Source: Deltaproteobacteria bacterium | Lineage (GTDB): Bacteria; UBA10199; JADGCS01 | DNA length: 56,339 nt | Direction of reading: 5' to 3' | Assembly: GCA_015228875.1 (NCBI GenBank) | Contig: JADGCS010000012.1 | Coordinates: forward strand, 1 to 56,339 | Shown: piece by piece, positions 18,404 through 26,272 of the stretch | Numbering within the stretch: position 1 is the stretch's first letter | Layout: each line of letters starts with the position of its first letter | Position numbers and translations under genes: made by a program | Notes under the pieces: generated by a model | What the model was told of the DNA's origin: nothing | The model's input: the letters and a program-made list of their open reading frames with translations, nothing else | Database searches by the model: none

Positions 18404-19554
18404 AGGCTGATATCCAATGCAGCTTCTATGTCTGTATTGATTATAAACGTTGTCGACTGAGTGGTTTCTGCATAAGACGAAGAGACAACAATAACTTCAC
18501 CTGTGGGGAGCATCATTAAGCTTGATCCACCGTCAGCAATATTAAGAGAAAACAGCTCTATCTCAATATTATTGTCATCCATCGTGATGTCTTCACGAAT
18601 GCTCTGGGTCGCATAGGCCTCAGAATCGTTGTCGCTAATGCTTGAAGTAAGTGCCAGCGTTCCGATCGTTGTGGCATCAAGGGCACCATCCTGTGTGACT
18701 GTATCACCAGCTCCGACTGTGATTTTTTTTACATAGGCATCATAGCCTGTCTTATAAAAAACCAGGTTGTAGGTGCCGGGTGATATAAAAAGTGCGTAGT
18801 TACCACCATCACCAGACATCGTAGCAGTTCTGACATTCACGCGATCTTCGGCATCCGTTGCAGTACTGTCAAAGATCTGGGCCGAAACTGTCGCGCCACT
18901 AAGCCCACTGTCATCAAGTAATTTTGTGACTGTTCCGCTGATAATGGAGGCATCACTGGTCACCAACATATTAATTGTAGGCTTGAGCAGATATTGACCG
19001 CTGTTTCCGGCAATAACCACTGAGGCACCGGCATTAAAGTCAAGCACCAGCTCTGTCGTTTCGTTTTCGCTCACATCAAAACCCTGAACAATCTTGATCC
19101 CTGTCTGCATACCACTTGGAACCTTTAACTTATGTGTGTTTCCAACCAGGTCGATGACATAATTTGCATAGAAATGCGGTTCACTGAAAATATTGATGGA
19201 GTTGTCGGCTGTATCGCCCAAAATCAGACGCATCTGTGTGTAGTGGCCTGTGTCAAGATCTGCAAGTCCCAGTGACTCACGCACACCATTGACGAGGTCT
19301 AACAGATTGTAAGTAGTATTGGGGGTTCCAATAGTTATCCAACCGGCCTCGGTCTCTTCCCCATCAGGCGATCTGTGGACTTGGATTTCGCTGACCGTGA
19401 CATAAACTCCAAGATACCGATCTGTAGAGGTATCTGTAAGTCCAACAGACAGGGTTCCTTGGCTGCTTCCACTACTTCCGTTGGAGCAGGCCCATAGAAA
19501 GGCAGCCACGAGTGGAATCATCAGGAGAGTTTTAAAAATTTTGTAATGTTTCAT
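18400..19554 (-). CDS. DUF4382 lipoprotein with carboxypeptidase-regulatory-like domain
   Basis: The lipoprotein signal is LLMIPLVAAFLWAC. Residues ~33-185 match DUF4382 (GTLSVGLTDTSTDRYLGVYVTVSEIQVHRS ... YNLLDLVNG ... GHYTQMRLILGD). The next ~100 residues have the beta-sandwich carboxypeptidase-regulatory pattern (ISGTVTKLLDDSGLSGATVSA ... GNYALFISPGTYNLVFYKTGY). It is probably an envelope lipoprotein with a binding or structural role; no enzymatic motif is visible. Its ATG overlaps the stop of the EF-hand gene (ATGA), implying coupling. The 3' end carries a 21-bp duplication shared with the TamA-like gene, so the C-terminus may be recently altered. Confidence 0.85.
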   Translation of the reverse strand: MKHYKIFKTLLMIPLVAAFLWACSNGSSGSSQGTLSVGLTDTSTDRYLGVYVTVSEIQVHRSPDGEETEAGWITIGTPNTTYNLLDLVNGVRESLGLADLDTGHYTQMRLILGDTADNSINIFSEPHFYANYVIDLVGNTHKLKVPSGMQTGIKIVQGFDVSENETTELVLDFNAGASVVIAGNSGQYLLKPTINMLVTSDASIISGTVTKLLDDSGLSGATVSAQIFDSTATDAEDRVNVRTATMSGDGGNYALFISPGTYNLVFYKTGYDAYVKKITVGAGDTVTQDGALDATTIGTLALTSSISDNDSEAYATQSIREDITMDDNNIEIELFSLNIADGGSSLMMLPTGEVIVVSSSYAETTQSTTFIINTDIEAALDISL

Positions 19555-19762
19555 AATATTTTCCCATCATGATTCCAGTCCAGGTTATTAAAAGAGTTGT
19601 TATGCCCCTTCCATTCATGACACGTGACCTCGCCGTTGTTATTTTTATCCATGCCCTTGTGTTTCATTTTTTTATTGTTATTTTTTGCGTGGGCCATCCC
19701 CATCGATATCGACAAAATAATAAGGGCCATAAAAAAATAAAAGCTGGTTTAATATATCGCAT
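19551..19762 (-). pseudogene. Small secreted EF-hand protein, frameshifted in a T-run
   Basis: An AAGGAGATCAC ribosome site precedes ATG at 19762. The frame reads MRYIKPAFIF and then meets seven T (A on the plus strand, 19731-19737). With one more T it continues FMALIILSISMGMAHA, a clean signal peptide, and then a mature domain with DKNNNGEVTCHEW (canonical EF-hand loop) and a second partial loop DWNHDGKIL. Its stop overlaps the start of the DUF4382 gene. As sequenced, the frame breaks into a 32-codon peptide. A sequencing error, phase variation by homopolymer length, and ribosomal slippage at the T-run are all possible. Confidence 0.7.
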
Positions 19763-19786
19763 GTGATCTCCTTTTAAATTTTTATT

Positions 19787-20029
19787 TTACAATGTATTTG
19801 CCCGATTAAAGCTTTTGTCGAGCTTTGACCTGATCGCTTCTGCGGTATCGCCAAACTTCTCGAGGATGACATGGTAGAGCTGATCTATAGAACCTTCGGC
19901 CCTTTTAAAGTCATCGTCCGTCAGTGTTTCCCAAGCCTTTTTGCAATCATCTGTTGAGAGTTTGCCCCAGGCAATTTTCAGCCGTTGTTTGGTCTGATCC
20001 CAATTATCATTTGCTTGATACTGATTCAT
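19787..20029 (-). CDS. CsbD-family stress protein 1
   Basis: An 80-residue hydrophilic protein with NWDQTKQRLKIAWGKLSTDD and LTDDDFKRAEGSIDQLYHVILEKFGDTAEAIRSKLD, the CsbD helical signature. CsbD proteins are general-stress markers (sigma-B regulated in Bacillus) with no known biochemical role. It is the first gene after copy D of the 34-bp element. The four genes downstream on the same strand (EF-hand, DUF4382, TamA-like, TamB-like) are closely spaced with no obvious terminator, so it may lead a five-gene operon. Confidence 0.88.
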   Translation of the reverse strand: MNQYQANDNWDQTKQRLKIAWGKLSTDDCKKAWETLTDDDFKRAEGSIDQLYHVILEKFGDTAEAIRSKLDKSFNRANTL

Positions 20030-20060
20030 GTATTTTCTCCAGTTTTAGTTTTGTGTCATA

Positions 20061-20108
20061 TGGATTCCAATTAAACCAAGCCTGTGGATTCCAATTAAAC
20101 CAGGCCTG
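20061..20108. repeat. Two 24-bp tandem repeats in the CsbD leader
   Basis: TGGATTCCAATTAAACCA(A/G)GCCTG occurs twice back to back (20061-20084, 20085-20108), between the CsbD start and copy D of the 34-bp element, so it would be transcribed as 5' leader. Confidence 0.8.
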
Positions 20109-20142
20109 ATGCCTGCTTCTACAAAATGACAAAAAAAACAAA

Positions 20143-20176
20143 AATCAGGCAAGACAGGATTTTGGGCTGGGGAAAT
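20143..20176 (-). promoter_or_regulatory. 34-bp stress-island element, copy D
   Basis: Minus strand: ATTTCCCCA, 21 nt including CCCAAAATCCTGTCTTG, then GATTT. It lies 115 nt upstream of CsbD-1. It is the only copy with TCCCCA in place of CCCCCA. Confidence 0.75.
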
Positions 20177-20207
20177 TCCCTACAAAAGAAATCTTAAAAA
20201 GCAAGGA

Positions 20208-20241
20208 AATCCCCCAGTCATAAAACCTGTATTGCCTGATT
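20208..20241 (+). promoter_or_regulatory. 34-bp stress-island element, copy E
   Basis: Plus strand: AATCCCCCA, 21 nt including TAAAACCTGTATTG, then GATTG. It diverges from copy D, 31 bp away, and points to the pyruvate decarboxylase gene, but at 250 nt rather than the usual ~70-120 nt. The 90-bp tandem repeats occupy the extra length. Confidence 0.8.
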
Positions 20242-20289
20242 GTTTAACCCCTTCTTTCTGTTAAAATTCAAAAAAATTTTAGAGACAAA

Positions 20290-20469
20290 CAAGTTACTAA
20301 CTTGACTGTGACGCGGTTGAATGCCTCTATTTTGCGAGATAGGCACCCGCGCTCTGTCGACTTTGAAATTCCTATGCATCAAGTTACTAACTTGACTTTG
20401 ACGCGGTTGAGTCCCTTCATTTTGCGAGGAATGCACCCGCGCTCTGTCGACTTTGAAATTCCTATGCAT
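20290..20469. repeat. Two 90-bp tandem direct repeats upstream of the decarboxylase gene
   Basis: Copies 20290-20379 and 20380-20469 are nearly identical; differences are confined to a few bases in the middle. Each begins with the palindrome CAAGTTACTAACTTG, has GCACCCGCGCTCTGTCGAC in the second half and ends CCTATGCAT. The array ends 20 nt before the decarboxylase start and would lie in its 5' leader. Confidence 0.9.
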
Positions 20470-20489
20470 AAATTTAGAGAAGGATGAAT

Positions 20490-22157
20490 ATGATCAATAC
20501 AAAAATTACGGTCGCAGAGTATCTGCTCATCCGGTTAAAAGAAATGGGTGTAGACCACATTTTTGGTGTGCCCGGGGATTTTGTTTTGGGGTTTTTAAAT
20601 GAGTTGCTTAGGAGTGATATAAAGTATGTGGGGACATGCAACGAACTTAACGCGGCCTACGCCGCTGACGGTTACGCACGTATCAGAGGTGTTGGTGCCT
20701 TTACTTCAACCTACGGCGTTGGCGAACTGAGTGCCATCAACGGTGTGGCTGGGGCGTTTGCCGAGAGGGTTCCAGTGGTGGTGATTACGGGTTCGCCTGC
20801 GACAATAAATTTCAGCACGCGGCCGCTATTGCATCATACACTTGGGGATTATCAGATTCCTTTAAAGATGTACAAAAAAATTACTGTGGCCTCGTCCCAG
20901 CTTGTGTCTGCCGAAACGGCACCGGCCGAGATCGACAGGGTATTGCTCGCGTGTCTTGCCCATCAGCAACCGGTCTATATCAGTTTTCCTGCAGATGTGG
21001 TGATGATGAAATGCAATTATCCAGAGCCCTTTCATTTTCCAATACACGTCATGAGCGATCAGCAAGCCCTTAATGAGGCCATCAACGAAGCGGTGAGAAT
21101 GATTGACAAGGCACAAAAACCGGTTGTGATCGCTGATGTAGAGTTAATACGCTTCAACCTGCAAAAAGACTTTGCAGGTTTTCTGGACAAGACGGGGTTT
21201 CCGTATGTTACCATGATGCTCGGTAAAACGCTTCTTTCAGAACATCACCCGCAATTTATTGGCCTCTTTGAGGGGGATCGGAGTCGCGAGTATGTACGGT
21301 CCCGGGTTGAGTCTGCTGACTGCATTTTAAAACTTGGTGCCCTGATGACTGATTTTAATACGGGTGGTTTTACTGCAAAGCTTGACGAATCAAAACTGAT
21401 CAGTGCCAATATTGGCCGTGTAAAAATAAAACATCACTACTACGAAAACGTGCACCTCCATGATTTTATTTTGGGTTTGACTGAAAGACTTTTACACAGA
21501 AACCCTGAAACCCTGGATATTCGATTGGCTCATGATAGTTGCGTCCATCGGCACATGGAACCGTATTTGCCTGATGCAAAAAAACCACTTACCATCAAAC
21601 GTTTTTTTGATCGCATGAGTCATTTTATTAAAGACAATTCAATAGTCCTTGCTGAAACAGGTGTGTCCCTATTCAGCGCCGCAGAAACGCTCATGCCCGA
21701 AGGGGCAACCTTTATTGGCCAGACCTTTTACGGTTCGATTGGTTATACAGTTGGGGCAACGCTCGGCGCGTGCATGGCAGCACAAGACAGGCCTGTTGTG
21801 CTATTTGTGGGTGACGGTGCATTTCAGGTGACCTGTCAGGATCTCTCAACGATTATTCGAAATAATCTTAAACCTGTTATCTTTTTGATCAATAATGATG
21901 GGTACACGATCGAACGAGTGATTGTAGATCGTTCTTACAATGATCTTCAACCCTGGCAGTATCACAAACTTGTGGATATTTTTGGAGGCGGGTTGGGTTT
22001 GGATGTCCGCACCGAGGGAGAACTTGAAAACGCGCTTGAGAAAACTGCCAGTAGAGACAGACTTGTATTCATCGAAATTCACACAGGGCGGATGGATTGT
22101 CCCGAGTCGCTTCGCAGTGCCGGCAAATCGATGGCTAAAACAAATCAACTTGATTAA
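20490..22157 (+). CDS. Pyruvate/indolepyruvate decarboxylase (ThDP-dependent 2-keto-acid decarboxylase)
   Basis: The second ATG (20490) was preferred because AGAGAAGG lies at proper spacing; an ATG 6 nt earlier sits on the Shine-Dalgarno. The ~555-residue protein has the full decarboxylase catalytic set: Asp in FGVPGDF, the ThDP-activating Glu in CNELNAAYAADGYAR, the His-His pair in LLHHTLGDY, the GDGAFQ...NN ThDP/Mg motif, and the Glu in NNDGYTIE. The family converts pyruvate or aromatic keto acids to aldehyde plus CO2. The downstream alcohol dehydrogenase and pyruvate kinase genes favour pyruvate to acetaldehyde (ethanol fermentation), though indolepyruvate or branched keto acids remain possible. 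True PDCs are uncommon in bacteria. Confidence 0.88.
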   Translation: MINTKITVAEYLLIRLKEMGVDHIFGVPGDFVLGFLNELLRSDIKYVGTCNELNAAYAADGYARIRGVGAFTSTYGVGELSAINGVAGAFAERVPVVVITGSPATINFSTRPLLHHTLGDYQIPLKMYKKITVASSQLVSAETAPAEIDRVLLACLAHQQPVYISFPADVVMMKCNYPEPFHFPIHVMSDQQALNEAINEAVRMIDKAQKPVVIADVELIRFNLQKDFAGFLDKTGFPYVTMMLGKTLLSEHHPQFIGLFEGDRSREYVRSRVESADCILKLGALMTDFNTGGFTAKLDESKLISANIGRVKIKHHYYENVHLHDFILGLTERLLHRNPETLDIRLAHDSCVHRHMEPYLPDAKKPLTIKRFFDRMSHFIKDNSIVLAETGVSLFSAAETLMPEGATFIGQTFYGSIGYTVGATLGACMAAQDRPVVLFVGDGAFQVTCQDLSTIIRNNLKPVIFLINNDGYTIERVIVDRSYNDLQPWQYHKLVDIFGGGLGLDVRTEGELENALEKTASRDRLVFIEIHTGRMDCPESLRSAGKSMAKTNQLD

Positions 22158-22198
22158 AAAATGTGCCATTGAGTTCTATCATTTATTGAGGAGCCAAG

Positions 22199-23287
22199 AT
22201 GCAAAAATTTACTGATAATGAAACCACTGGAATGACCATGAAGGCCTTGGTTTACAAAGGGGCAAACAAATTGGCGTTGGAGGACAGACCAAGACCCGCG
22301 ATTAAACTTGCAACGGATGTCATCGTACGGATCACGACAACCACCATCTGCGGTACTGACCTGCATATCCTTAAGGGGGATGTGCCGACGATCATCAATG
22401 GACGGATTCTCGGTCATGAAGGAGTGGGGATTGTTGAAGAGGTGGGACATGACGTTTCAAGTTTTCACAAAGGGGACAAGGTTCTTATCTCTCTTATTAC
22501 CTCTTGTGGCAGATGCAGTTTTTGCAAGAAGGCGATGTATTCCCATTGCAGTCATGGGGGTTGGCTCTTGGGCAATACCATAGATGGCACTCAGGCAGAG
22601 TATGTCAGAATTCCTTTTGCCGATACAGGCCTGTATCTGTTGCCACCTGATGCCGATGACGAAGCGATTGTGATGCTCAGTTGTATCCTGCCTACCGGTC
22701 TCGAATGTGGAGTACTCAATGGACAGGTGAGTCCGGGAGACATTGTGGCTATCGTTGGTGCCGGTCCGGTGGGACTCGCTACCCTGCTTACGGCACAACT
22801 TTACTCCCCTGCAGAAATCATCATGATCGATCTCGATGAGAATAGATTAAAAATGGCGCGGTCGTTTGGTGCAACCAAAACTGTTAACAGTTCTGACGGC
22901 AAGGCGTGGGAGCAGGTCATGTCGCTCACGCAAAACGCCGGGGTAGATGTGGTTGTTGAGGCCGTAGGAATACCCGCAACCTTTGATCTTTGTCAGACAA
23001 TTATTGCCCCCGGCGGGCACATTGCCAACGTGGGTGTTCATGGCAAATCAGTCGAGTTTCACCTTGAGAGGCTCTGGGCGTCCAATATCAAACTCGCCAC
23101 GGGGCTTGTCGATGCGGGCACCACACCAAAACTGCTCAAAATGGTTTTGTCCGGAAAACTCGATGCAAAAAAACTTGTCAGCCACCGATTTAAATTGTCA
23201 GAAATCATCAAGGCCTATGATACTTTTTCAAATGCGGCAAAGGAGCACGCCTTGAAGGTGGTGATCAAAAACGAGGGTGCAGTCTGA
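22199..23287 (+). CDS. Zinc-dependent alcohol dehydrogenase (MDR family)
   Basis: GAGGAG precedes the ATG at 22199. The 362-residue protein has the catalytic-zinc Cys in [19 protein letters not shown], the four-Cys structural-zinc loop ([15 protein letters not shown]), and the Rossmann motif VGAGPVG. The Asp after the second strand (MIDLDENRL) favours NAD over NADP. It most likely reduces the aldehyde made by the preceding decarboxylase, regenerating NAD. It lies 41 nt downstream of that gene and is followed 4 nt later by pyruvate kinase. It resembles the short zinc-ADH group active on ethanol, butanol or butanediol; substrate cannot be read from sequence. Confidence 0.88.
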   Translation: MQKFTDNETTGMTMKALVYKGANKLALEDRPRPAIKLATDVIVRITTTTICGTDLHILKGDVPTIINGRILGHEGVGIVEEVGHDVSSFHKGDKVLISLITSCGRCSFCKKAMYSHCSHGGWLLGNTIDGTQAEYVRIPFADTGLYLLPPDADDEAIVMLSCILPTGLECGVLNGQVSPGDIVAIVGAGPVGLATLLTAQLYSPAEIIMIDLDENRLKMARSFGATKTVNSSDGKAWEQVMSLTQNAGVDVVVEAVGIPATFDLCQTIIAPGGHIANVGVHGKSVEFHLERLWASNIKLATGLVDAGTTPKLLKMVLSGKLDAKKLVSHRFKLSEIIKAYDTFSNAAKEHALKVVIKNEGAV

Positions 23288-23291
23288 TTTT

Positions 23292-24308
23292 ATGACCAAG
23301 ACCAAAATCATCTGTACACTGGGACCCGCCTCATCAGGTAAAACGGTGCTTAAAAAAATGATGCTTGCCGGAATGGATGTGGCTCGTCTTAATTTTTCGC
23401 ACAATAAGCCACATGAGTTGCTTTGCTTTATAAAACTCGTTCGTTTGTTAAATAAAAAATACCATCGGCGCATCAAGCTCCTTGGCGACCTTAAGGGTCA
23501 TCGTATCAGGGTCGGTGATCTTGCTGAGCCGGTGTTACTTATAAAAAATCAGATTCTGTGGTTTGAGCAGCAAAAAAAACAGGGTCCCCACAAAAATATC
23601 TGCTTTGATTATCAAGGTTCGTTGAGCGAAGTTAAAAATGGCCACCAGATATTTATAGACGATGGAAATATTATTCTAAAGGTTATTGGACGGGTTAAAA
23701 ATATTCTCAAGGTCAAAGTGGTTTTTGGTGGTTTGCTCAAAGGACACAAGGGGATTAATATTCCCGAGGCCCGGCTGAATTTTGGCGGTATCAGCGACGA
23801 AGATATACAGGATATCCTCTTTTGCAAAAAGAATGGTATTGAGTATATTGCGCAATCATTTGTGTGTACAAAAAATGATGTTATGGATGTACAAAAGGTG
23901 CTTGGAGCGGGTTCGCAGTGTCGTGTTGTCGCCAAAATAGAAAATCAGGATGGCATAAAAAACATTGATAAAATAATCAAGGTTGCAGACGGGATCATGA
24001 TTGCACGCGGGGATATGGGGGTGTGTCTGCCAATTTACGAAATTCCCATCATTCAAAAGACCCTTATCAAAAAATGTATTCGCGCCAATAAATTTGTTAT
24101 CACTGCCACCCAGATGCTCGAGAGTATGGTTGAACACCATATTCCCACGCGCGCAGAGGTCAGTGATGTCGCAAATGCCATCATTGATGGGACAGATTAC
24201 GTGATGCTTTCGGCCGAATCAGCAGTTGGAAAATATCCAGTTGAGGCCTCTCGCATGATGAATAATATTATAAAGTATACCGAAAAAAATCTGGGCAGGG
24301 TTGTCTAG
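23292..24308 (+). CDS. Pyruvate kinase lacking the C-terminal regulatory domain
   Basis: The start at 23292 ([16 protein letters not shown]) is the family-like N-terminus. The A and B domains are complete: [36 protein letters not shown] (catalytic Lys and metal-binding Glu), MIARGDMGV (metal-binding Asp) and TATQMLESM. The protein ends at 338 residues, just after [17 protein letters not shown], so the ~120-residue allosteric C domain is absent compared with the usual ~470. GDMGVC replaces the common GDLGVE. It could be an unregulated kinase feeding pyruvate to the decarboxylase. It lies 4 nt after the dehydrogenase gene. Confidence 0.85.
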   Translation: MTKTKIICTLGPASSGKTVLKKMMLAGMDVARLNFSHNKPHELLCFIKLVRLLNKKYHRRIKLLGDLKGHRIRVGDLAEPVLLIKNQILWFEQQKKQGPHKNICFDYQGSLSEVKNGHQIFIDDGNIILKVIGRVKNILKVKVVFGGLLKGHKGINIPEARLNFGGISDEDIQDILFCKKNGIEYIAQSFVCTKNDVMDVQKVLGAGSQCRVVAKIENQDGIKNIDKIIKVADGIMIARGDMGVCLPIYEIPIIQKTLIKKCIRANKFVITATQMLESMVEHHIPTRAEVSDVANAIIDGTDYVMLSAESAVGKYPVEASRMMNNIIKYTEKNLGRVV

Positions 24309-24378
24309 ATTCTTCCATCCAAACTTCTTGTTAAAATGAGAAGATAATTTTTGTATCCCGCTACGACATAATGCAGGA

Positions 24379-24451
24379 CGCTATCAGCGGTCAGCCGTCA
24401 GCGATCAGCTTTTTTGTTTGGCTGACGGCTGATAGCTGAACGCTGATAGCG
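24379..24451. repeat. Large GCTGA-type inverted repeat, possible terminator
   Basis: CGCTATCAGCG at the left pairs with CGCTGATAGCG at the right, with further matches (TCAGCCGTCAGC / GCTGACGGCTGA) inside. It lies 70 nt after the pyruvate kinase stop. GCTGA/TCAGC palindromes of this kind are dispersed intergenic repeats in many proteobacterial genomes. Here it may also end the fermentation operon. Confidence 0.7.
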
Positions 24452-24521
24452 GTTTGATACAAGCCAGGACTTTGCATCACAAAAACCCTTTTGGTTGCGG
24501 CGTGGGCCGCGTTAGTATAGA

Positions 24522-24555
24522 ATTCCCCCATTTCAAAACCCTGTTTACCCTGATT
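24522..24555 (+). promoter_or_regulatory. 34-bp stress-island element, copy F
   Basis: Plus strand: ATTCCCCCA, 21 nt including CAAAACCCTGTTTA, then GATTG. It lies 86 nt upstream of the DUF883 gene. Confidence 0.8.
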
Positions 24556-24639
24556 GTCTCTGTCTGTCTATTATTCTAATGTGCTTTAAATCTTTTCATG
24601 TGGGAGAGATTTGTTTTTAATTTAACAGGAGACATATAT

Positions 24640-24939
24640 ATGACATCGACACATACAAACGGAAACGCATCTTTAAAACACAATACAGAGCATAACAAAG
24701 ATAAAAGACACGATCTTGGTATGGACTTTCAGGACTTAAGTAAAGCAACCAGCACATTAGCCACGGATGCGGCTAATATGGTGCAGGAGAAAGCCTCTGA
24801 ATATTATGATCAGGGAATGAATGAGGTCAAGAGATTCGAAAAGGGTCTGGAGAGCCGGATTCAAAACAAACCCATTCAATCCCTGCTCATTGTTGCGGGT
24901 ATTGGTCTGGTTTTAGGTGCTTTATGGAATCGTCGATAA
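24640..24939 (+). CDS. DUF883 (ElaB/YqjD-like) membrane-anchored protein
   Basis: ATG at 24640 follows an AGGAGA site. The 99-residue protein has a charged N-terminus, an amphipathic helix (LATDAANMVQEKASEYYDQGMNEVKRFEKGLE) and the family C-terminus IQNKPIQSLLIVAGIGLVLGALWNRR with one membrane helix. ElaB/YqjD proteins are stationary-phase inner-membrane proteins that bind ribosomes in E. coli. The stop overlaps the next gene by 16 nt, as in the E. coli yqjD-yqjE arrangement. Confidence 0.85.
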   Translation: MTSTHTNGNASLKHNTEHNKDKRHDLGMDFQDLSKATSTLATDAANMVQEKASEYYDQGMNEVKRFEKGLESRIQNKPIQSLLIVAGIGLVLGALWNRR

Positions 24940-25775
24940 ATCCTTTTGAAAAAATCGACTCAGTACGGGAGGAATCTGTCGTGTGTCAACTCGAAGAAAT
25001 GTTGACATACGGCTCTTCCTACATGGATGCCAGAATTGATGGTCTGAAATTCTCGGCAAAAGAGTCCCTGCAAGGTTTTTTTGTTGCGGTTTGTTGTTCT
25101 TTTTTTGGTGTGTTGATTCTTTTTATTGCTGTTGCATTTGTTATGTATGGGATAGCGCTGGGCCTTGCGAACGCCCTGGGTGGCAATTTATGGTTGGGAT
25201 TTGTTCTTACCGGAGGAATTGTTGTTTTGGGCATACTGACATTTTCAAAAATCATTCTTGTACATACAAGAAAAAAATCCCTCAAAAACAAATTAACAAA
25301 ATATAAAGAAGAGCTTAAAACACAACGCCATAATTGGGGGCATGACATGAGTTCCGATTCAATGGGGAATCATGCGTCTGTCAGGAGCGAGGGTGAGTTT
25401 TTAGCCTTCAAGGCGGCGCTCGCAAAATCAGCCTTTCATAAAACAAAAAATCATTTAAAACATGAAGTGTCAGAGGCTATTGATGTAAAAGAATGGACTA
25501 AAAAATATCCCTTTTACTCAACAGGAATAGCTGCAGCATCTGGTTTTATCATAGCTGGAGGGATTTCGTCACAAACGTTCAAAGAGCCATCTGATTTAAA
25601 AACAGATTCAGCAAAAAATAATTCAGACGAAAAAACAAAAGACACAAGCCCCGCAGCATCGGTCTTTGTGACGATGCTCACCAACCTTGCCGAAAATGTC
25701 TTAATGGAAGCTGTGGTTCCCCTTGTAAAAGAACATATCCATTCCCTTTCTCATAAGAAAATCCCCCAGCCCTAA
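24924..25775 (+). CDS. Holin-like (DUF1469/YqjE-type) inner-membrane protein with C-terminal extension
   Basis: The N-terminal ~130 residues match the putative holin superfamily: an amphipathic helix, then two membrane helices (FFVAVCCSFFGVLILFIAVAFVMYG and LWLGFVLTGGIVVLGILTF). The rest, ~150 residues, is unusual for the family. It has a charged region, a short hydrophobic helix (TGIAAASGFIIAGGIS) resembling a second DUF883-like tail, and a C-terminal amphipathic helix. It overlaps the DUF883 gene by 16 nt, implying coupled translation and possibly a complex at the inner membrane. Despite the family name, nothing here indicates a phage role. Confidence 0.75.
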   Translation: MESSINPFEKIDSVREESVVCQLEEMLTYGSSYMDARIDGLKFSAKESLQGFFVAVCCSFFGVLILFIAVAFVMYGIALGLANALGGNLWLGFVLTGGIVVLGILTFSKIILVHTRKKSLKNKLTKYKEELKTQRHNWGHDMSSDSMGNHASVRSEGEFLAFKAALAKSAFHKTKNHLKHEVSEAIDVKEWTKKYPFYSTGIAAASGFIIAGGISSQTFKEPSDLKTDSAKNNSDEKTKDTSPAASVFVTMLTNLAENVLMEAVVPLVKEHIHSLSHKKIPQP

Positions 25776-25793
25776 AACCTGCTTCCCCCGATT
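25760..25793 (+). promoter_or_regulatory. 34-bp stress-island element, copy G
   Basis: Plus strand: AATCCCCCA, 21 nt including TAAAACCTGCTTCC, then GATTG. It overlaps the 3' end of the holin-like gene and lies 122 nt upstream of the 78-aa gene. Confidence 0.8.
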
Positions 25794-25913
25794 GTCCTCT
25801 TGCAGTGGTACGTTTACATTGGGGCACCTTAGAATTGGCTAAAGTGAGTGACTCTGCCCTATAAGGGCGGGTAACTTTAAGTAGTAACCATAAATAATAA
25901 ATTGGAGAAATAA

Positions 25914-26150
25914 ATGACAGATAATAACAATCAGTATAATCAAGATAAAAACAAAGAAAATCAAAAAAACAAAACCCCTGAAACCTTACGTCACACGGGG
26001 ACTGGTACAAAGACAGACCCGCGAAAAATTGTAGAACCTGATATTATAAAAAAGAATCAGGTGACACAAGGTCATCGTGACTCGATGAAGGATTCAGATC
26101 ATCAAGAGGTAAAGACTCATCACACAGAACACGGGAGTGAACGCAAATAA
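25914..26150 (+). CDS. Small hydrophilic, probably disordered protein (78 aa)
   Basis: The protein is almost free of hydrophobic residues and rich in Asn, Lys, Asp, Gln and His (MTDNNNQYNQDKNKENQKNK ... HHTEHGSERK). It has no signal peptide and no recognised family. Composition and its position behind copy G suggest a hydrophilin-like stress protein; that is inference. ATTGGAGAA precedes the ATG, and an intrinsic terminator follows directly. Confidence 0.65.
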   Translation: MTDNNNQYNQDKNKENQKNKTPETLRHTGTGTKTDPRKIVEPDIIKKNQVTQGHRDSMKDSDHQEVKTHHTEHGSERK

Positions 26151-26161
26151 TTTAACACGAG

Positions 26162-26206
26162 AATCCGGGTGAAAAATTTCTATAATAGCGATTGATCACC
26201 CGGATT
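26162..26206 (+). terminator. Intrinsic terminator after the 78-aa gene
   Basis: AATCCGGGTGA (26162-26172) pairs perfectly with TCACCCGGATT (26196-26206) and is followed by TTTCC. Confidence 0.75.
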
Positions 26207-26272
26207 TTCCTTTCTGATCTTTCTTCTTATCATGAAAAGCAAGGCAGAAAGAAAGTTTAATATAGGAGAACC

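Noticed and set aside
20218..20469. Minus-strand 83-codon open frame with internal repeats
   Set aside because: It is a translation of the two 90-bp tandem repeats. It has no ribosome site or domain and lies in the leader of the decarboxylase gene.
24924..25775. Prophage remnant suggested by the holin-like family
   Set aside because: No other phage genes are present. The overlap with a DUF883 gene matches the chromosomal yqjD-yqjE type arrangement.
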